From positions 1,864,281 to 1,928,280 of the forward strand of contig CAJINV010000013.1 of the NCBI GenBank assembly GCA_905178155.1: a stretch of 64,000 nt of DNA, in the 5' to 3' direction. Shown here piece after piece: positions 45,901 to 56,500 of this stretch. Position 1 is the first letter of the stretch. Each line of letters begins with the position of its first letter. The notes under the pieces were generated by a model. It saw only the letters and a list, made by a program, of their open reading frames with translations. It searched no databases and was not told where the DNA came from. This DNA comes from Amoebophrya sp. A120. Taxonomy: Eukaryota; Sar; Dinophyceae; Syndiniales; Amoebophryaceae. Both the position numbers and the translations under genes were made by a program.

Positions 45901-46151
45901 CAGTAAAGAAAAAGCAGTTGTGTAGTTGCACCCAGCACGTTGTAGTCGTCAAGATGAGAGCAGTGACGTTTAGTATGCGTACATACAAGTCATAATCAAG
46001 ATGAAGCTTTGGCTACTGTGCATGAAATCATTTTTGCGATGTCCGCAGCGTAAAAATCAACGGAATTCTTGTGATTTTCTAGCTCCGAGCAGTCACGATG
46101 TGTAAGTACCACCCAGAAGATCACTTTTTGAAGATGCTGTACCTGTACTGA
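42938..46151 (+). CDS. Flavohemoglobin (nitric oxide dioxygenase)
   Basis: ATG 42938. Proposed exons: 42938-43587, 43913-44024, 44292-44546 (or to 44547), 44944-45069 (or from 44933), 45582-45902 and probably 46083-46151; about 530 residues against ~400 in bacteria. The globin domain carries proximal His110 (ISQRHVGLM) and YDSFLIAAE. The ferredoxin-reductase part shows FSPQDGKPLLAVKPGKY, the FAD-binding RHYTIVPT, the NAD(P)-binding LLLLSAGTGITAML, IAWCHGCRNG, YVWYSRPRDDD and YAYMCGPGGWL. The enzyme oxidises NO to nitrate with O2 and NAD(P)H, protecting the cell from nitrosative stress. Introns 1, 2 and 4, and perhaps 3, are TIR elements flanked by 5-bp duplications. The splice points of introns 1 and 4 were chosen because they restore gapless agreement with known flavohemoglobins; they are not GT-AG. 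The last exon (LRAVTMCKYHPEDHFLKM) is the least certain. Confidence 0.9.
43588..43907 (+). mobile_element. Introner-like element forming flavohemoglobin intron 1 (320 bp)
   Basis: Left end TATCAAAGTGAAAGAAGCCC, right end GGGCATTTTTCATTGTAATA; both ends carry GCCCCCxCCCCATATC in inverted orientation, so imperfect TIRs span ~40 bp. Direct repeats TCTCC flank it (43583-43587 and 43908-43912). Removing the element plus one TCTCC joins TTC TCT CC to G CAA GAC, giving FSPQDGKP as in bacterial flavohemoglobins. None of the equivalent boundary choices is GT-AG. Its internal AATCTGTCATGCT word (13 bp) also occurs in the 265-bp elements, so the families are related. Confidence 0.85.
44026..44290 (+). 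mobile_element. Introner-like / MITE element, copy B, forming flavohemoglobin intron 2 (265 bp)
   Basis: It starts TATCAAATGTAAAAATGTCT and its right end, reverse-complemented, matches in 35 of 36 positions. Direct repeats GGAAG flank it (44021-44025, 44291-44295). Splicing GT (44025) to AG (44291) keeps frame but adds one Glu; exact removal of element plus one GGAAG also keeps frame. Nearly identical in inverse orientation to 38883-39147. Confidence 0.92.
44548..44927 (+). mobile_element. Introner-like element in flavohemoglobin intron 3 (380 bp)
   Basis: Left end TATCATGAGGAAAA; right end TTTTCCTCACGATA is its inverted repeat with one mismatch. The flanking 5-mers CACCG and CGACG match at three of five bases, so a duplication is decayed or absent. 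A GT-AG intron (44547-44943, GTATCATG to TTCCGCAG) also works and gives the more compact protein; exact element removal keeps the frame too, adding EFPQ. Confidence 0.7.
45070..45576 (+). mobile_element. Probable introner-like element in flavohemoglobin intron 4 (507 bp)
   Basis: Starts TATCAATGTGG and ends TCGTGGATA, flanked by TCGAG (45065-45069 and 45577-45581). Removing element plus one TCGAG gives NETLEIQQYVWYSRP, a gapless match to the corresponding strand of known flavohemoglobins. The inverted repeats are weak beyond TATC/GATA, with scattered shared words (TGGAAAT, CCCCAG), so it is the most decayed of the set. No GT-AG choice gives a comparable protein. Confidence 0.65.
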
Positions 46152-46268
46152 GTATGACAAAGTCCGCCCCCATCGAGGACCACGACGAGAAAACTGTTGC
46201 CATACTAGCGAGCAGTCGCATGAGACACTTGCTTCTGGTGCGCTATAATACTGAATACTTGCAGTTAC

Positions 46269-46589
46269 ATGCAAGATGTGCTGGTAGCTGAGAAAACTCT
46301 ATTATTGTGCTGGATGCTACTACTACTCACTACGTTTTTGAAAGCAGGCATAGCTGCAGAGCAACCAACCCGGAAACGACGGACGGGAATTTCCGCTGCA
46401 GATTCAGACTCAGGCAGGGCCGCTGGATTTCTGTTTGGCGGGTATCCAGAAGTTCCTGGCTTGCAAGTGAACAAGTCCGCACAACGAGGAAGAGCTCAGG
46501 ACTCTCCCGTTCCTGCTGTTCAACGCGGCACAGCTCTGTACCCCCATCATCTCTGTAAAGGTAACCACAAATTGAAAGGTGACTACTAG
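46269..46589 (+). CDS. Small predicted secreted protein, possibly first exon only
   Basis: The frame from ATG 46269 begins MQDVLVAEKTLLLCWMLLLL and reads on through TTFLKAGIAAEQ, a good signal peptide with cleavage expected near IAA-EQ. The rest is basic and low in complexity (PTRKRRTGISAADSDSGRAA). It ends at a TAG 118 bp past the flavohemoglobin stop region. A donor-like GTAAAGGTAACC at 46554-46565 suggests further exons, none of which I could identify. No family recognised. Confidence 0.35.
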   Translation: MQDVLVAEKTLLLCWMLLLLTTFLKAGIAAEQPTRKRRTGISAADSDSGRAAGFLFGGYPEVPGLQVNKSAQRGRAQDSPVPAVQRGTALYPHHLCKGNHKLKGDY

Positions 46590-47860
46590 TGGGACATGGA
46601 TGCCATTTGTCTTCCAGTTCTTAGCCGCACGAGACACGGTGATTTAGTATCCTCCACTCCAGGTTTTTTGTTATTTTTATTTATCCAAAATCTTAATCTT
46701 GTGTCTTCGAGCATGTATTGATTCCCTCTTGATTTCATCTCAACACGCCCTAAGTCTAGGGTAGTTCTAGTTTGTAGAGTATTTTACTACCACCTTCATG
46801 CTCTCCTGCATCGGACAAGCCCGAAGAAAAAAAAAATGTTTAAGTGAGGTCTGGTAAATCCATCGAAAAGCAAATGTGCCAACCCTCGCGCGACGACCAC
46901 ATGAATCCATTTGAGGCTTTTTCTAGAAACATCAGCGAATAGGAATAACAGGAATATAGCTTCATTGGATGTCGCACCAAATCCATTCATCTTGCATTTC
47001 CGAATCGATCTTCGATCTTCCGGCAGCTGTGCAGACACATCTGAATCTGTGTTGTCGCATTGAAGAACCGAAAAAGAATCTGTTGACTTTTTTGCAGAGA
47101 AGAAAATGTTTTTTCCGGAGAAAGAAAAAAGACAAAGACGATTTCTCGTCATGCGAAATTGCAAGACAACATACATGAACATTTTCTGAAACTACCGAAG
47201 ACAGTCGTTTGGGAAAAAATCGACAAACGGGCCAAGTTCTATTTGATCTGCAGTATTACAGTCATTTCTTGCATAGTCGGTCTAACACTTAATATCGTGT
47301 GGATCACCATGATCTGAGAGAACCTTACCTTCGCAAATGGTGATCCGGCTATTGTTTTCACAGGTCTTCCTCAAGAAATTGCATGAGCTGCTTCGTATAA
47401 TGTTGCAAAAAATTCTCGTACAACTACAAGCAGAGATGATGAGAATGAAACTCAGACGAGGTCTCATAGGATAGTTCCATGTTTATTTGATCGTGATCCC
47501 CCTGATCAGAAATCTTAGAGACCCTCCAAGCGAGTGGGACAAATCAAGATCTTCGCGCTGCAAAAGTTGAAGTCGTGATGTGAAGATGGTGCGTTCAATC
47601 TGTTGAAGAATCTTTGAAGATGATACGCAAATAAACAGAACCATTATCATGAGACCGATCACAGTGAAGGATTGATGTCGAACTGCTTATGTTTTATGCG
47701 GATTCATTTTCCATTTCCGTGCTGTGTCATCACAATTGTAAAATGATGTTGATTAATGGCCGCGACATAATGTTTCCCCGAATGCCTTCTATTTAAGTAA
47801 AAAGTAATATGGCTTTTCTTCGTGTAGTTAATTTGAACGACAGAACGCGAGCATAAAAAG
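46590..47860. other. Intergenic, no supported gene
   Basis: About 1.3 kb, AT-rich; no convincing reading frame, RNA gene or repeat seen. Confidence 0.5.
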
Positions 47861-50800
47861 ATGGCGAAAAACAAAAAAAGCAAAGCCCAGGCCGGCAACA
47901 GACACCCCGTCCGGAAGGAGGGAGGTCTTCACGCAGGCAGTTCCAAGACCATGGCCAAGCACGGGAATTCTGTGCAGAAAAAAGGCAAAGGCGGGGCGAA
48001 AGGCCGGGGAAAAGCGCCATCTTCAGACCACCCGAGCAGGCGAAAACCCGCACCGGGGCCGCAGGTGAAGGTGACTAGTACTGGCAACTTTTCATCTAGA
48101 AATAAAGGAAAGGGAAAAATTGCCCACATGCGTCAACTGCGCAGCTCTACTACTACTTCAAGCAGGAACCAGCTGGCCCTGTACGAGCAAGCCGGCGGGG
48201 TTGTGCAGCGTGTGTTCGTGGAGAAAAAATCCGGACTGAAGAACGCACTCTACAACAGCCGTCCGAAGCCAGGTTCAACATCTTTCTTATCGGGGACCAC
48301 GACTTCGGCTTCGAACAAAGTGACCGTGAAAAGTGGAGAAGTCAGGTGTTCCACGACTGCGACGGACGAGGAAGCAGACCCCGAGGACCCTGCGAGCTCC
48401 GCACTGCCCGCCCTGTGCGCGATTGTCTCGAAAACCTTGAAGCTCGCCCCGTTGCTGTTGCCGCTCTTGCAGCAAAACCACGCAGCGGTGTTGGACCAAA
48501 TTGCCGAAGTGAGTGCGGAGCAAGAACAGCGTCGAGGGGGTTCTTCTAGTACTTCCTCGGGTCGTTGTAACAGCACGACCGCCGCGCAGCCAAAGCACCT
48601 CGGTTTTGTCCTCGTCATGGTCACGCAGCTGCTGTACTGCCGCGAGCAGGGGAAAAGCTTCAAGGTCGGTGGCAGGAAGGTTACCCCGTTGAAGCGGATA
48701 GTTGAGGAAGTGCGGAACGGCTTGATTGCATCTACTTGTTCATCCGGAAAGACAAAGATGAACAAAAATGAAGCCAATGTTGATGCTCCTCTACTTGCAG
48801 AGCACCGTCGTAGCAAACATGGCTGTGAAAATGAGAAGATGAACGCACCAGGAACGCACGGCGACGAACGCCGTAATACTATCTCGGAAAAGCAATTGCA
48901 GGCCATTTTGCTCGACCATAATTCTCCTTCCCACGACGGCGCTGACCATAAGAACACGACCGTGAGTGGAGAACGACCAGAAGAAGACGGAGCAGGCAAG
49001 CAGTACTGCTACTTCAGAATCAATCCAAGAATCGTTTTGCCGCTCGCTGTGCAGGCGAGCCATGAGCGACCAGCGGAAGCGGTGGAAGTGGAAGGGCGCC
49101 AGGTAGAAGAACGAGAGCAAAATGCAAACAAGAGTCCGGGCGGCCGTGGTAAGGAAGTACAGGAACTTGTTGTAGAACCCCAAGCAAGAAATTGTACTCC
49201 ATCTTCTAAAACCTCCACACCGCTGCAACCTCCGTCGACAAATTGTTTCACTTCCGAAAACATCAATATACTGACGGAAATCGACAAGTGGCTAGATCCA
49301 GTGACTCAGTCATTTCTGCACGAGAAAATGGAAAGTTTGAAAAAACAGGGAAATAAACCTACGAAGAAAAAAATCGTAGAAAATACTTCCGAAGTAGATG
49401 CCGGTTCAACAACTAGTACGACTTCCAGTTGCGGTGCAAGTACCAGTAGTACCGCCGCCGCGCTCGCCCGCGTCTTCGAGAAGGACTCCGTGGTGCCTTT
49501 GTGCTATCGGATGGAGAAACGCAACTACGCGACCTACCTGCACCCGCTGGCGGACGCCGGAATCGTCATAGTGCAGGACCGCAGCAGCCAGTTCTCGGCT
49601 TTGGCCGCTGTTGACACGCTGCTTGGCGGGGGAGGGAATAATTCTACTTTGCCCAAAGAAGTTGACGATGATCATGTTGACGACAGAAATGATGGAGCTG
49701 CCGTTCCGTGTAGACGTCGTCGAGGGAGTTCTTCATCTTTTTCTAGTTCCTTTTCCTCTGGGCTAAAAATCCTGGACGCCTGCTCCGCTCCCGGGTCGAA
49801 GACCTCGCACGTCATCCATCTGCTGCAGTTGTACCGAGCATATCATCACGACAAAAGGATGCTAGTTTCGCCCGGTCGTTCCTGCGCTTCTGGCTCGTCC
49901 TCCATCCGAAGTAAAAAACGGGCGGATGAAGTAGAACAAACAGAAACACCAACACCCATCATGGACACGGTCATCGCTTTGGAGCGGGACCCGAAGCGGT
50001 TTCGAATATTGTTGACGCGACTGGCGACCGTGTGTGACCTCTTTGCAGTAGATGAAGGGCAAGAACTACTACGACCGGGAGGAGAAAAAAGTTGTTCTCC
50101 CTTGCAGCCCGCGGAAATCGGCGAAAAATACAAGGACTTTTTTGCAACGGCGAAGAAGTCTTCAGTTCTGTCATCGCAGAACAGAATTATTACCGACTAC
50201 GGGCAAGAGAAGGTTGACAAATTGACAGACCACGGGATAAAAAACCCGCCCGCGGAAAATAAAAGAAAAGATCATACAGCAACCTCTTGGGCGGGAAGTG
50301 ATCCTATGGAGTTGAAATTCCACATTCCTATACCGCAGCGCGGCGCACCAGAGCAAGACAAAGACTTAACAAAAGCGAAACACAGCATTTTGGTCGTTCT
50401 GAAATTAGGCGACTTTTTGCAGCTGCGGAGGAATGAGGAAACCGCGCAACGAGGACCAGCGGAAAGAAATAGCACGTTCTTGTCCCACGACGACCATCTC
50501 GACGCTATTCTCCTGGATCCGTCTTGCAGTGGGTCTGGTTTGCAAGAGCACAACCAGGAAAAAAACCGCTACGAAATTACAAAGAATACTTCCGACCGTA
50601 TGAAGATGTTGAGTAAAAACAATTCGACGTCCACACTAGAAGAAGTACTGCCAGAGCAGGACCAGTTTTCGGCCCTGGACCCGTCGGCACGCGCCCGTGT
50701 GGAAAGCCTGGCCGAGTTCCAGACCCGGATGTTGCAGCACGCGCTCGGGTTGATAGCAGGAGGAGCTTCGTTGAAATGTTTGCACGACCGCAGTAGTCAG

Positions 50801-51814
50801 GTAAACAAAAATGTTAAGCGAAGTAGACCCTCCTACGTGTTCTATTCGACGTGTTCCGTGTACGATCGCGAAAACGAGCGCGTGGTGATAGACGGGGTAG
50901 AAAGGGCGGAACGGGAAGTTGTAGTGGAGACAGAGCAGCTCCAGATCATGCAGCGTGGTCGTGAAGGTGAAGCTCTAGTAGGTTCTTTATTTCCACCGGC
51001 TCAAGTTGTAGAACTACATCTGCTCCAGCAGCAGAACTTGTTCGAAGTGCAAGCCGCGTTGCCAGCCTCGATGCGGGCAGTGTGGAAAGAGGAGACCAGT
51101 TTACGGAAGGTCAAAGCCCATTTTTCGGGATCAGGTGGTGCACTTAATAACCGACTTGATTGCAGCACCGACGAGATGAACGGTGGAGAAAATGAAAACG
51201 ATGTTGCGATGAAGGAGTTGTCAGAAGAAGGAGATCCTCTTCATCTTCACGAAGTAGATGCGGTTGACAAAGATCATGACCAGGGAGGTCGTCGCCGTGG
51301 TGAAGAGTCTCCTCGTCTCCCACGACCAGCAGACGCAGATCCTCAACTCGCGTCCAACGTGAATCACCTCCGGATGCTGTGCGCGCATTCCTATCCGGAA
51401 GAGCACCAGTGCCGCGGCTTCTTTTTGGCGAAGGTGGCTTTATCATCTGTGGATCCTTGCCGCGCGGCGCGTGGAGGATCAGAACCAAAAGACGGAACCT
51501 CAACAACGCAGCCGCAGGCAGATGAGGTAATGAAGAATGACTACCGTGACCACACAGAAACAGATCAACATGGCCGAAAAACGGCGAGTAGTAGTCCATC
51601 TTCACGACATGAGCCTGTTGAACAAGTAGAGACGCATCAAGCGGGACGTCGAGAGGCAGCTTCGAAAAAGAGACAGACGGCTAGCGGAAACGTTGGAATC
51701 TCCTCGACGGAAGAGGATTTTGCTCCTCAACAAACCTCTCAATACGTCTCGGTGAAGAAGGCGCGAAGGCTCATGGCAGAGTTGCGCAGCCAACTCCACG
51801 CTTGTAAAAAATGA
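47861..51814 (+). CDS. NSUN5/Rcm1-like rRNA m5C methyltransferase, greatly expanded
   Basis: A single 1,317-residue exon from ATG 47861. The NOP2/Sun core lies at roughly 540-1000: VPLCYRMEKRNYATYLHP, then IVIVQDRSSQFSAL, SAM-binding motif I LDACSAPGSKTSHV near 637, an acidic-Arg VIALERDPKRFRIL, motif IV LDPSCSGSGLQ with Cys889, and motif VI VFYSTCSVYDREN with the second Cys at 998. In the family, the motif VI Cys attacks cytosine C6 and the motif IV Cys helps release product. DPSCSGSG rather than DPPCSG points to the NSUN5/Rcm1 branch, which methylates a cytosine of large-subunit rRNA. NSUN5 proteins are usually under 500 residues; here a Lys/Arg-rich N-terminus (NKKSKAQAGNRHP, suited to nucleolar targeting), Ser/Thr/Asp linkers within the core and a long acidic tail add ~850 residues. 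No introns. Confidence 0.88.
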   Translation: MAKNKKSKAQAGNRHPVRKEGGLHAGSSKTMAKHGNSVQKKGKGGAKGRGKAPSSDHPSRRKPAPGPQVKVTSTGNFSSRNKGKGKIAHMRQLRSSTTTSSRNQLALYEQAGGVVQRVFVEKKSGLKNALYNSRPKPGSTSFLSGTTTSASNKVTVKSGEVRCSTTATDEEADPEDPASSALPALCAIVSKTLKLAPLLLPLLQQNHAAVLDQIAEVSAEQEQRRGGSSSTSSGRCNSTTAAQPKHLGFVLVMVTQLLYCREQGKSFKVGGRKVTPLKRIVEEVRNGLIASTCSSGKTKMNKNEANVDAPLLAEHRRSKHGCENEKMNAPGTHGDERRNTISEKQLQAILLDHNSPSHDGADHKNTTVSGERPEEDGAGKQYCYFRINPRIVLPLAVQASHERPAEAVEVEGRQVEEREQNANKSPGGRGKEVQELVVEPQARNCTPSSKTSTPLQPPSTNCFTSENINILTEIDKWLDPVTQSFLHEKMESLKKQGNKPTKKKIVENTSEVDAGSTTSTTSSCGASTSSTAAALARVFEKDSVVPLCYRMEKRNYATYLHPLADAGIVIVQDRSSQFSALAAVDTLLGGGGNNSTLPKEVDDDHVDDRNDGAAVPCRRRRGSSSSFSSSFSSGLKILDACSAPGSKTSHVIHLLQLYRAYHHDKRMLVSPGRSCASGSSSIRSKKRADEVEQTETPTPIMDTVIALERDPKRFRILLTRLATVCDLFAVDEGQELLRPGGEKSCSPLQPAEIGEKYKDFFATAKKSSVLSSQNRIITDYGQEKVDKLTDHGIKNPPAENKRKDHTATSWAGSDPMELKFHIPIPQRGAPEQDKDLTKAKHSILVVLKLGDFLQLRRNEETAQRGPAERNSTFLSHDDHLDAILLDPSCSGSGLQEHNQEKNRYEITKNTSDRMKMLSKNNSTSTLEEVLPEQDQFSALDPSARARVESLAEFQTRMLQHALGLIAGGASLKCLHDRSSQVNKNVKRSRPSYVFYSTCSVYDRENERVVIDGVERAEREVVVETEQLQIMQRGREGEALVGSLFPPAQVVELHLLQQQNLFEVQAALPASMRAVWKEETSLRKVKAHFSGSGGALNNRLDCSTDEMNGGENENDVAMKELSEEGDPLHLHEVDAVDKDHDQGGRRRGEESPRLPRPADADPQLASNVNHLRMLCAHSYPEEHQCRGFFLAKVALSSVDPCRAARGGSEPKDGTSTTQPQADEVMKNDYRDHTETDQHGRKTASSSPSSRHEPVEQVETHQAGRREAASKKRQTASGNVGISSTEEDFAPQQTSQYVSVKKARRLMAELRSQLHACKK

Positions 51815-53516
51815 ATGCCGTTTGCGTTTCACAAGACAACTTCCTTGAAGCAGAGCTCAACAGAGTGTATTGCGAGAGAATTTTCGTGGTCATGCGTTTC
51901 GGAGAATTTTTTTGCTTGAGCTTGAAGCTTTTCAAACGGCGACAAGAACACATCAAACAGCAATAAAGCGAGAAACGTAGCTGTAGCACCAAGCGTTTTC
52001 TCGCTCTGCCGCGATTCGTGTTCCCATGATACCTATAACTGTGTACGTGCAGTTCGTTGCTACCGTGCTTGCATTTTTTGAATTTTCGTGCTTCTGGAGA
52101 TGTTGGCTTTCTTTACGTTTTTCCTGTGCGTATTTTCACTGCACGGTGATCGGGAATTTACTTTACGGCCACCACCTTGTAGCTTCACAAAAGAAAAGAC
52201 GGAATCCGACGTAAAAATTGCATCACGCGATGTGATGCAGTTGGTTCCAAGTCTGAATTTTCTAGGGGATTTTTTACGCGACGCTTGATGGAAAAACAGT
52301 AGCAAGTACGAGCTGGCAGTGCAGCTGTGCGCTCCCTACTAGGCAGCACTCGTTTGTGAAGAGGGTACTACAGTCCCTTCTTCTTTCCGCGCAAGTCCGC
52401 CGCGTTTTTGCTGTCGCTCAATATTCCGGCGAGATTGCCTGCATCTAAACTATTTTTAGCAAACTACAAACAACCCAAAGAAACAAGTTCCCCCACCCCT
52501 CCTTTCGACCGCATGATGACCAACAAAAGGCCGAGTCATAGAGCGTGCGTCGCGTTTTGCTGTGCCAACCGCATGACAAAAGCGCTTCATGATGCGCGCT
52601 CGATGCGGACTTTATCTGGCGAAGAAGGTTTCTGAGACGGTGGAAGGACTATAATTGTCATTCTTAGAGCGAGTGGGAGTGGTTGCTCGATCCATCCTGT
52701 TTTAAGATTGACGCAATCAATGATATTATGTAATGATTGCAACCACAACTACAATGCGCTTCGGCAGAGAACCGACCAGCACCCCACCGTAGTTAATACG
52801 AAGCAGTAATGCATCAACGGGCGGAGATCCACTGCAAGTCAGTAGTTTTGGACTTGATAAGGCGGCAATTATCGAGTTAAAGCAAAAATCGACGATCCTG
52901 ATTTTTCATGTCTGCAGGCTTGATGAAGATGCGTTGCCACACTATTGCGACACGTTTTTGCTCCGGATTTTTTTCCGAATGCCCTCCCTTTTTAGTTGCT
53001 GGACGATCCGCGTTGAATTCTTTTTGTAGATTTTTAATTTTATGGCAAAAAATCGCATGAGATCCAAAACCAAAATTGAACCTCATCGGCGCGACGAGAA
53101 CTCAAAAAATGCAAATCGTGCCAATGAAGATCTTGTGGCTCTTTTGCAACCTTGTTTGGCGCACCGATTCTTTTGAAAATTTTGGTGCTAATCGGAAAAG
53201 GAAAATTTTGGTTCATTGATCTGATGTTACCATGTCAACAGGCTTTCGTTTGCGAAAAAATCTGTGTTTTTTTCAAAACCTCCGCACAACTAGACGTTAT
53301 CAGCATTCGCTGTGAATTTATAACATTGCCATCAAGCCACATACTGAGACGACGTCATTTACATTTTCTCCACTAGGAATACAGCTGAGTACAACGACAG
53401 CAATCAAGTAAGTTGAATTTAGTCGCGACCTTTCTTGCTTTCGCAACTACTAGCACCGGTTATTTTTTGATTTATCCCTCCTTTCCGACGAGTTTGTCTC
53501 TCCGAATCCCACGAAA
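51815..53516. other. Intergenic, no supported gene
   Basis: About 1.7 kb. Only short frames without family signatures; nothing repeated was noticed. Confidence 0.5.
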
Positions 53517-56500
53517 ATGACCGCCGAAAACATGGAAGTCGAAGTCGCGGCCCCGGCCGAAGAAGTTGTGAAGCAGGAACAGGTGGCGGAGCAGAAGCCG
53601 CAAGACGCTGGCGAACCGGTACTTACTGCCAAAAATTATCGTATGTATCCTTTCCACCAGATATTTTTCACCCGCCGGCACATAAGTCCATTTGCGACAT
53701 AATTTGAACATCTCCGCCCGCGTCCGATAGGTTTGCGTTCTTGCGGCTTTGTGATCTACTTGAGCTCAGTTTTTCCTTCGCTTGAGCCTCCATCAACGCC
53801 GCTCGGATTGAATCGCCTTTCTGCCTCGTCGCACAAATTCATGCAGCCCCCCGTCGGACGAAGAGGAAGATATATGTTAATAATGTTGATGATAAACACA
53901 AAAACAATAAAACAGTCATAATTTTTTTTCTCGCTAACCTGGAAAAATATTCTTTTGATTTCTCTTTTCGACACAGGCCTCTTCCGCGGACAGCTCGGCA
54001 AACGACGATGCTAAGCCGTCAACTGGGGCCGAGGACGGCGAAGAGAACAAGATGGAAGTTGACGCGGAGGAAAACGAGGCAGAGGCTGCGGCCAAGGAGG
54101 ACAAGGACCAAGACGAAGATTTTTCGGAGGACAAGCCGGAGACCCTGATCGCCCCGGGGTCCGTCGTGCTGAACGAGTGGGACCGGACCTTCAACGCGCT
54201 CGGCGCGGAGCAGGGCACCACGCTCGCCTCCCTCACCGGCGACGGCTTCAACCAGCTCTACTCGGCCATGCGCGCAAACAAGGGCTTCTACGATGGTATA
54301 GTGTAGATAAGTGGCTAGGAGGTGGCCGCCGGGTTATTTTCATGCAGAACCAAAAAAAACCACAACAGATGAAATATCCTAGAAGCCAGATTGATAATTG
54401 ATGTGGTCTAGTAGAAGTATCAGATTCAAAGCAATATACGGGAATTGCAATAATATACTCTCCTCCGAGAACAAGCCGAATGTTTGTAGTTGGTTCATTT
54501 CCCACAGCACGGGACAATAGTAGATTTGTACTTTCATCCGTAATGAAAAAAACATCTAAAAATCACCCCCCAGGTCGCTACTACTTCGAGATCAAGATGT
54601 TGGATCACCCCCGGTCGGTGCGGGTGGGGTTTTCCACCGTGGAGTGTGACCTGACCATGGATACGGCGAATGCGTTTTGCTTCGAAAGCCACTGCGACGC
54701 CTACGTTGCCGGCGAGAGGCAGAAAAACGTGAACCCGAGGTGGACCCGAACCGACGTGGTCGGCTGCCTATTGAACGTTCCGAAAAAGCAGATTGTTTTG
54801 GTGCTCAACGGAGGAATCACCCCCACTGGTATATTCACCGGCTGATGTTGTTAGCATTTATGTCAGCACCCCATCTTGTTGTATTTCTTCGATGCTCTGA
54901 TAGATTCTTTGTAGTGTAGCACTTCTATTTTTCGTGTCGTGCTGTTTTCAGGCGATCTATTTCTATTGCTATTTTTCCTAACCGTCGTACAATTCCTACC
55001 GCAACTCTATTTGTTGAGGTGCTCTCTGCATGATTTTCACGCACGCACAAGCAGCACGCACTGGCATTGATTTGCTAGGAGCGCGATGTTGAAATTCACC
55101 TCGTGCTCCTATCACTACGACCGTATACCCGCGGGGATAGACGAGCGCATTTATTCGAAAATTTTTGTTTTCACGCTTCTGTCTGACACAGGCCACTCCG
55201 CCACGATTCCGGACAGTATGTTTGACGAGAGCGGCAAGCTGAAAATGGCTCTGTACCCGACCGTGGTGAGCAAGGGCTGCTCGGTGGAGTGCAACTTCTC
55301 CACGGAGGTGTGGAAGCAGCTTCCGTTCGCGGTGCGCACGGTGGGCCGAGCGAAGATCGCGGACTGCGTGGAGAGCCCGAAGAAGCGACACACTGTGCTG
55401 TCAGAAGACGACAAGGGAAGAAGAATTGTGGAGGTGACTATCCCCGTTGGCTTCGACGCGTCCAACGTCATCGAAAAATTCAAAGCGGAAAGCCCGGACG
55501 CATGGGTACATATATGGGTTGATGTTTTTGATACTACTCATCTCTCCTCCGGGATGAGTTTGACGAGCTACAATTCTAGTAACTATTTACTCCATAAATC
55601 ATGCAATTGAGTTCGTAGTTCTAATAAATTGAGCGCATCCAACATCTCCTCTTCAAGCGCCCCTTTATACCACCCACGACGTGCGATGACAGGTTTTGAC
55701 GCAAGACTTTTTGGCTTCGTGGGCGGAGAAGTCGGGTGCGCAGAAGCGAGCAGGGGGAAACCAGCAGAGCGGGCGGGGCAACCAGAGCCAGCAGGAGAAG
55801 TATGGGTTGATGTGCCTGGACAACCCGATGGGGGTGTTCCCGATGCTGCTCAAGGGAGGCCACAAGTACCTGATGTCCATGTTGAACCTGCACAACCTCT
55901 TTCCCCAGATGCGACAGGACGCCTTCGCCAAGCTGCAGCACGCGTTGAACGTACGAATCAAAGGATTGGTCAGCGTAGACAGCGTTCTCGCGGTGCTAGA
56001 AGGCAAAAAACAGGTGGTGCAGAACGTCCGCGATCACTACGAGCACGCCGCATTACCAAACACCGAGAGCGAAGGTATAAAGTAGATACGAATGAATTTA
56101 ATACGCTGACGTTTTTTCGTTGGTCATACACAATGTGCGACGATGAAAATGAACATCAAACGGAAGCCAATCTTCAGGATATGCGCATGCAATAAGTACC
56201 TACTTGCGAATGCGAACCACAAGTCGTGACCACTCTGCAATGTCTATAAGTAGCTCAATGTACAGGACGTGATCATTTGAATTTAATGTTGCTCTGCTGG
56301 TGTTTCCAAAAACGAAAACCGAATCCGCACCTACCTTTTCCTTTCAGCCTGGGACACTGTGGAATACGTCTACGAAGCGGATCCGAGCAAAACGCAGGAG
56401 GAACTGGCCACCCTGGTCAACGAGAAATTTGTCGCATGGAAGAAGGACTGCAAGCTCAAGTCAAAGGTAGTTTTTACTCGTACAGCTGCATACGATTTGA

